DNA from: JACIYW01 sp014359745
GTDB lineage: Bacteria; Pseudomonadota; Alphaproteobacteria; Rhodobacterales; Rhodobacteraceae
Assembly (NCBI GenBank): GCA_050433985.1
Contig: JBNPWE010000021.1
Coordinates: forward strand, 1-44,941
DNA length: 44,941 nt
Reading direction: 5' to 3'
A program made the position numbers and the translations under genes. Every line of letters starts with the position of its first letter. The stretch's first letter is position 1. Shown one piece after another: positions 40,111-44,941 of the stretch. Under the pieces are notes generated by a model. It saw nothing but the letters and a program-made list of their open reading frames with translations. It was not told the origin of the DNA and did not search any database.

Positions 40111-43100
40111 ATGACCAAGTTTGATGAAGCCTGGGTGGCGTCCGAGGAAACCAAGCGCGCCTGGATGGCCGAGCACGGGATGTATGCGCCCGAGGATGAA
40201 CATGCGTCCTGCGGTGTGGGGCTGGTGGTGGCGATCAACGGCCAACCGTCGCGCAAGGTGGTTTCAAGCGGGATTGATGCGCTCAAGGCCGTGTGGCACC
40301 GGGGCGCGGTGGATGCCGATGGCAAGACCGGCGACGGCGCGGGCATTCATGTGCAGATCCCGGTGGCGTTCTTTCACGATCAGATCCGCCGGACCGGGCA
40401 TGAACCGGATGCACATTCGCAGGTGGCCGTGGGGCAGGTGTTCTTGCCGCGCACCGATTTTGGCGCGCAGGAACGTTGCCGCACCATCGTCGAGGCCGAG
40501 GTGCTGCGCATGGGCCATTATATTTACGGCTGGCGGCATGTGCCGGTCGATACCTCTTGCCTGGGCGAAAAGGCCAATGCGACCCGCCCCGAGATCGAAC
40601 AGATCCTGATCAAGAACGCCAAGGGCATTGATGACGATGCGTTCGAGCGGGAGCTTTACGTCATCCGCCGCCGGATCGAAAAGGCCGTGGCCAATGCGCA
40701 GATTCAGGGGCTTTACCTGTGCAGCCTGTCGTGCCGCAGCGTGATCTACAAGGGCATGATGCTGGCCGAACAGGTGGCGGTGTTCTATCCCGACCTGATG
40801 GATGAGCGGTTTGAATCCGCCTTTGCGCTGTATCACCAACGCTATTCCACCAACACCTTTCCGCAGTGGTGGCTGGCGCAGCCGTTCCGGATGCTGGCCC
40901 ATAACGGCGAGATCAACACGCTGAAAGGCAACCTCAACTGGATGCGCAGCCATGAGATAAGGATGGCGCATTCGGCCTTTGGCGACATGGCCGAGGATAT
41001 CAAGCCGATCGTGCCGACCGGATCGTCGGACAGTGCCGCGCTGGATGCGGTGTTTGAAGCGATGGTGCGCGCCGGGCGCAATGCGCCGATGGCGAAAACC
41101 ATGCTGGTGCCGGAAGCCTGGTCAAAACAGGCCGTCGAGATGCCCAAGCCCTGGCAAGACATGTATGCCTATTGCAACGCGGTGATGGAACCCTGGGACG
41201 GCCCCGCCGCGCTGGCGATGACCGACGGGCGCTGGGTATGCGCGGGGCTGGATCGTAACGGGCTGCGGCCGATGCGCTATGTGATCACCGGCGACGGGCT
41301 GCTGATTGCCGGGTCAGAGGCGGGGATGGTGCCGGTCGATGAGGGCACGGTGCGCGAAAAGGGCGCGCTGGGGCCGGGGCAGATGATTGCCGTGGATATG
41401 CAAAACGCCCGGCTTTATCACGACGCCGAGATGAAAGACACGCTGGCCGCCGCGCAGCCCTTTGGGGAATGGGTGGATAAGGTCACCGATCTGAACGCGG
41501 TGATGCGCGACATCCCCGAGGCGGCGCTGTTTTCGGGCGATGATTTGCGCAAGCGGCAGGCGGCGGCGGGATATACGCTGGAAGATCTGGAAATGGTGCT
41601 GGCGCCGATGGCCGAGGATGGCAAGGAGGCGCTGGCATCGATGGGCGATGACACGCCGCCCGCGGTGCTGTCGTCGCAATACCGGCCCCTGTCGCATTAT
41701 TTCCGCCAGAGCTTCAGCCAGGTGACCAACCCGGCCATCGACAGTTTGCGCGAAAACCGGGTGATGAGCCTGAAAACCCGGTTTGGCAACCTCAAGAACG
41801 TGCTGGATGAAGACAGCAGCCAGACCGAGATACTGGTGCTGGAAAGCCCGTTCATCGCCAATGCCGAATCCGAAGAGATGGTGCGCCAGTTCGGCGATCA
41901 GGTGGCCTTTGTGGATTGCAGCTTTGCCGTGGGTGGCGCCCCCGAGGCGCTGCGCGCCGCGCTGGACCGTATCCGCGCCGAGGCCGAGGATGCGGTGCGG
42001 TCGGGATCGGCGCATCTGGTGCTGACCGATCAGCATCAGGGCAAGGGCCGGGTGCCGATGCCGATGATTCTCGCGACATCGGCGGTGCATTCCTGGCTGA
42101 CGCGCAAGGGGCTGCGGACCTTCTGTTCGATCAACGTCCGGTCCGCCGAATGCATTGATCCGCATTATTTCGCGGTGCTGATCGGGTGTGGGGCGACCAC
42201 GGTCAACCCCTATCTGGCGCAGGACAGCCTGGCCGACCGCGTGGCGCGCGGGCTGATCGAGGGCGGTCTGACCGACGCGATGCGCCGCTATCGCGACGCG
42301 ATCAACGCGGGGCTGCTCAAGATCATGTCGAAGATGGGGATCTCGGTGCTGTCGTCCTATCGCGGCGGGCTGAACTTTGAGGCGGTGGGGCTGAGCCGGG
42401 CGATGGTGGCGGAATTCTTCCCCGGCATGCAAAGCCGCATTTCCGGGATCGGCGTGGCCGGTATCCAGAAAAAGCAGGAAGAGGTACACGCGCGCGGCTG
42501 GCTTTCGGGGACGAATGTGCTGCCGGTTGGGGGGTTTTACAAGGCGCGGCGGTCGGGCGAGAAACACGCCTGGGAAGCCACGACCATGCATATGCTGCAA
42601 GCGGCCTGCGACCGGGCATCCTATGATCTGTGGCGGCAGTATTCGGCGGCGATGCGGGCCAACCCGCCCATCCATCTGCGCGACCTTCTGGACATGAAGC
42701 CACTGGCCAAGCCGGTGCCGATAGAGGAAGTCGAATCGATCACCTCGATCCGCAAGCGGTTCGTGACGCCGGGGATGAGCCTGGGCGCGCTGTCGCCCGA
42801 GGCGCACCGGACGCTGAGCGTGGCGATGAACCGGATTGGCGCGAAATCCGACAGCGGCGAGGGTGGCGAAGATCCGGCGGATTCGAAACCCGAACCCAAT
42901 GGCGACAACCGCGCCGCCAAGATCAAGCAGGTGGCATCGGGGCGCTTCGGCGTGACGGCGGAATACCTGAACAACTGCGAAGAGCTGGAAATCAAGGTGG
43001 CCCAGGGTGCCAAGCCCGGCGAGGGCGGGCAGTTGCCCGGCATGAAGGTGACAAGCCTGATCGCGCGGCTGCGCCATTCCACCCCCGGCGTCACCCTGAT

Positions 43101-44652
43101 CAGCCCGCCGCCGCATCACGACATCTATTCGATCGAGGATCTGGCGCAGCTTATCTATGACCTCAAGCAGATCAACCCGCGCGCCAAGGTCACGGTGAAG
43201 CTGGTGGCGCAATCGGGCGTGGGCACGATCGCGGCGGGCGTGGCCAAGGCCAAGGCCGATATCATCCTGATTGCCGGCCATAACGGCGGCACCGGGGCGT
43301 CGCCCGCCACCTCTATCAAATATGCGGGCCTGCCGTGGGAAATGGGCCTGACCGAGGCGCATCAGGTGCTGGCGATGAACAACCTGCGAGAGCGGGTGAC
43401 GCTGCGCACCGATGGGGGGTTGCGGACCGGGCGCGATATCGTGATCGCGGCGATGATGGGGGCCGAGGAATACGGCATCGGCACCGCCGCGTTGATCGCG
43501 ATGGGCTGCATCATGGTGCGGCAGTGCCAGTCGAACACCTGCCCGGTGGGGGTGTGCACGCAGCGCGACGATCTGCGGGCGAAATTCACCGGCACGGCGG
43601 ACAAGGTGGTGAACCTGATCACGTTCTATGCGCAGGAAGTGCGGGAGATTCTGGCAGGTATCGGGGCGCGATCACTTGATGAAATCATCGGGCGGGCCGA
43701 TCTGCTGACGCAGGTTTCGCGCGGTGCCGCGCATCTGGATGACCTTGATCTGAACCCGCTTTTGATCACCGTCGATGGCGCGCGCAACATCACCTATGAC
43801 CGCACCCGCCCGCGCAATGCGGTGCTGGATACGCTGGATGCGCAGATCGTCGCGGATGCGGCGCGGTTTTTTGAGGATGGCGAGAAGATGCAGCTTTCCT
43901 ATGCGGTGCGCAACACCCACCGCACCATCGGCACGCGGGCCTCATCCCATATCGTCAAGCGGTTCGGGATGCGGAACACGCTGCAACCCGATCACCTGAC
44001 CGTCAAGCTGACCGGCAGCGCCGGGCAAAGCCTGGGGGCATTCGCCGCGCCCGGCCTGAAGATCGAGGTGTCGGGCGATGCCAACGATTATGTCGGCAAG
44101 GGCCTGTCGGGCGGACTGATCGTGGTGCGCCCGCCGATGGCCAGCCCGCTGGTGGCCGCCGACAACACCATCATCGGCAACACCGTGCTTTACGGCGCCA
44201 CGGCCGGGGCCCTGTTTGCCGCCGGGCGCGCGGGGGAACGGTTTGCGGTGCGCAATTCCGGCGCGCAGGTGGTGATCGAGGGCTGCGGATCGAACGGTTG
44301 CGAATACATGACCGGCGGGGTTGCGGTGATCCTGGGATCGATCGGGCCGAACTTTGGCGCCGGCATGACCGGGGGGATGGCCTATGTCCATGATCCCGAG
44401 GGCACGGCCGAGGTTCTGATGAACATGGAAACGCTGGTGACCTGCCCGGTCACGGTGGCCCATTGGGAGGCGGAGCTGCGCGGGCTGATCGAGCGGCATC
44501 TGGCCGAGACCGGCAGCCGCCGCGCCGCGCTGATCCTGCAGAACTGGGAGGTGGAGCGCGGCAAGTTCGTGCAGGTCTGCCCGAAGGAGATGCTGGCGCA
44601 TCTGGCGCATCCGCTGGGGATCGAGGCCGCGCAGGGCATCGCCGGGGAATAA
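40111..44652 (+). CDS. gltB: Glutamate synthase large subunit
   Basis: A 1513-residue GltB. The first 33 residues form a propeptide removed to expose the catalytic Cys34 (HASCGVGLVV) of the glutamine amidotransferase domain (to about 430). A central domain, the FMN-binding synthase domain (about 850-1270) and a C-terminal beta-helix domain follow. The [3Fe-4S] ligands are Cys1133, Cys1139 and Cys1144 (GCIMVRQCQSNTCPVGVC). LRTDGGLRTGRDIVIAAMMG belongs to the FMN site. It forms an alpha-beta complex with GltD. Start: ATG at 40111 with GGAGAG upstream. A strong terminator follows its stop. Confidence 0.96.
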   Translation: MTKFDEAWVASEETKRAWMAEHGMYAPEDEHASCGVGLVVAINGQPSRKVVSSGIDALKAVWHRGAVDADGKTGDGAGIHVQIPVAFFHDQIRRTGHEPDAHSQVAVGQVFLPRTDFGAQERCRTIVEAEVLRMGHYIYGWRHVPVDTSCLGEKANATRPEIEQILIKNAKGIDDDAFERELYVIRRRIEKAVANAQIQGLYLCSLSCRSVIYKGMMLAEQVAVFYPDLMDERFESAFALYHQRYSTNTFPQWWLAQPFRMLAHNGEINTLKGNLNWMRSHEIRMAHSAFGDMAEDIKPIVPTGSSDSAALDAVFEAMVRAGRNAPMAKTMLVPEAWSKQAVEMPKPWQDMYAYCNAVMEPWDGPAALAMTDGRWVCAGLDRNGLRPMRYVITGDGLLIAGSEAGMVPVDEGTVREKGALGPGQMIAVDMQNARLYHDAEMKDTLAAAQPFGEWVDKVTDLNAVMRDIPEAALFSGDDLRKRQAAAGYTLEDLEMVLAPMAEDGKEALASMGDDTPPAVLSSQYRPLSHYFRQSFSQVTNPAIDSLRENRVMSLKTRFGNLKNVLDEDSSQTEILVLESPFIANAESEEMVRQFGDQVAFVDCSFAVGGAPEALRAALDRIRAEAEDAVRSGSAHLVLTDQHQGKGRVPMPMILATSAVHSWLTRKGLRTFCSINVRSAECIDPHYFAVLIGCGATTVNPYLAQDSLADRVARGLIEGGLTDAMRRYRDAINAGLLKIMSKMGISVLSSYRGGLNFEAVGLSRAMVAEFFPGMQSRISGIGVAGIQKKQEEVHARGWLSGTNVLPVGGFYKARRSGEKHAWEATTMHMLQAACDRASYDLWRQYSAAMRANPPIHLRDLLDMKPLAKPVPIEEVESITSIRKRFVTPGMSLGALSPEAHRTLSVAMNRIGAKSDSGEGGEDPADSKPEPNGDNRAAKIKQVASGRFGVTAEYLNNCEELEIKVAQGAKPGEGGQLPGMKVTSLIARLRHSTPGVTLISPPPHHDIYSIEDLAQLIYDLKQINPRAKVTVKLVAQSGVGTIAAGVAKAKADIILIAGHNGGTGASPATSIKYAGLPWEMGLTEAHQVLAMNNLRERVTLRTDGGLRTGRDIVIAAMMGAEEYGIGTAALIAMGCIMVRQCQSNTCPVGVCTQRDDLRAKFTGTADKVVNLITFYAQEVREILAGIGARSLDEIIGRADLLTQVSRGAAHLDDLDLNPLLITVDGARNITYDRTRPRNAVLDTLDAQIVADAARFFEDGEKMQLSYAVRNTHRTIGTRASSHIVKRFGMRNTLQPDHLTVKLTGSAGQSLGAFAAPGLKIEVSGDANDYVGKGLSGGLIVVRPPMASPLVAADNTIIGNTVLYGATAGALFAAGRAGERFAVRNSGAQVVIEGCGSNGCEYMTGGVAVILGSIGPNFGAGMTGGMAYVHDPEGTAEVLMNMETLVTCPVTVAHWEAELRGLIERHLAETGSRRAALILQNWEVERGKFVQVCPKEMLAHLAHPLGIEAAQGIAGE

Positions 44653-44676
44653 CGCGCCGCATCCGGGCAAGGAATG

Positions 44677-44706
44677 AAAACCCGCAGCCACCGGCTGCGG
44701 GTTTTT
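44677..44706 (+). terminator. Intrinsic terminator after gltB
   Basis: A 13-bp stem (AAAACCCGCAGCC at 44677-44689 with its complement at 44693-44705), a three-base loop and a run of T residues to 44706. It starts 24 bp after the gltB stop. A-rich and T-rich flanks make it usable from both sides. Confidence 0.92.
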
Positions 44707-44874
44707 GCGTGGGCGTTAAGGGCTTGGCCACTTTTGGCTGGCAGTCTTTGGCAAAGCAACCTTGCCTGGGAAGGCCCGCCCGCCATGCCGACATCCTGTA
44801 CCGACCGATTCTATCTGGTTGATCCCGATGCCGGGTCGCAGGGTTCGTAAGGTTCCGCCGAGGGCCGTCTTGCC

Positions 44875-44941
44875 TCAGCAGTTCTTCTCGTCGGCCATGA
44901 TGCTCTCGATGACTTTGGGATCACACTGTTCGTCGCGCAGG
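44875..44941 (-). CDS. C-terminal fragment of a gene running off the right edge
   Basis: The minus strand ends a gene here: the last 21 codons before the stop at 44875-44877 read LRDEQCDPKVIESIMADEKNC. The sequence is protein-like and codon use fits the genome. The family cannot be named from so few residues. The gap from 44707 to 44874 holds nothing recognised. Confidence 0.5.
   Translation of the reverse strand, partial: LRDEQCDPKVIESIMADEKNC

Noticed and set aside
41314..43362. Open frame of 682 codons antisense to gltB
   Set aside because: Shadow of a strongly supported gene; the product is Arg/His/Gln-rich without any motif.

Overview
The window is GC-rich chromosomal DNA of an alphaproteobacterium, most likely a member of the Rhodobacterales. 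The reasons are the gene content and order: an ATM1-type exporter, rimP-nusA-ylxR-infB, yidC-MOSC-engB-argB, bacterial homologues of the mitochondrial complex I accessory subunits NDUFS4 and NDUFA9, an Mrp antiporter whose A and B subunits are fused, gltD placed before gltB, and a short intergenic motif that I associate with this order. The species cannot be fixed from sequence alone. The Mrp operon would suit a marine, saline or alkaline habitat, but that is inference.

Layout. Positions 1-434 are lower in GC and hold only a possible gene remnant. From 435 to 6493 the minus strand carries the ATM1 exporter and a small surface-glycan cluster (GT4 glycosyltransferase, Wzx-like flippase, CDP-glycerol-transferase-like protein). 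From 6494 to 12275 the plus strand carries the transcription/translation operon rimP-nusA-ylxR-infB, behind a leader with tandem repeats and a terminator-like hairpin. From 12430 to 23206 come a DUF3833 lipoprotein, ttcA, a GGDEF/EAL protein, yidC-MOSC-engB (translationally coupled), argB, a SixA-like phosphatase, an NDUFS4 homologue, a LOG-family protein, dapD and a small unknown protein. From 23380 to 29256 lies the complete Mrp Na+/H+ antiporter operon. A bidirectional terminator separates it from a Tat-exported TRAP solute-binding protein on the minus strand. From 30877 to 33485 lies ilvIH with a clear attenuator: promoter, 15-codon leader peptide rich in Ile/Leu/Val codons, and terminator. 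From 33486 to 36324 is an accessory stretch: direct repeats, an EF-hand protein, an MFS exporter with a His-rich tail, degenerate intergenic DNA and tRNA-Leu(CAG). From 36478 come the NDUFA9-like protein, uppP, and gltD and gltB. A gene fragment ends the window.

The genes are mostly housekeeping, so the novelty is mainly in regulatory DNA. Two intergenic regions, upstream of gltB and upstream of the DUF3833 lipoprotein gene, share an array of heptamers (consensus YGTAYRT) repeated every 11 bp. This 7+4 layout is typical of OmpR/PhoB-type response regulators. A separate pair of GTCA-N7-TGAC sites 75 bp apart lies upstream of gltD. Together they suggest that the two glutamate synthase genes are controlled by two different, unidentified regulators. 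The ilv attenuator, the rimP leader with its 13-bp and 12-bp tandem repeats, an in-frame 18-bp repeat in the CDP-glycerol-transferase-like gene and a 39-bp direct repeat after ilvH are the other unusual structures.
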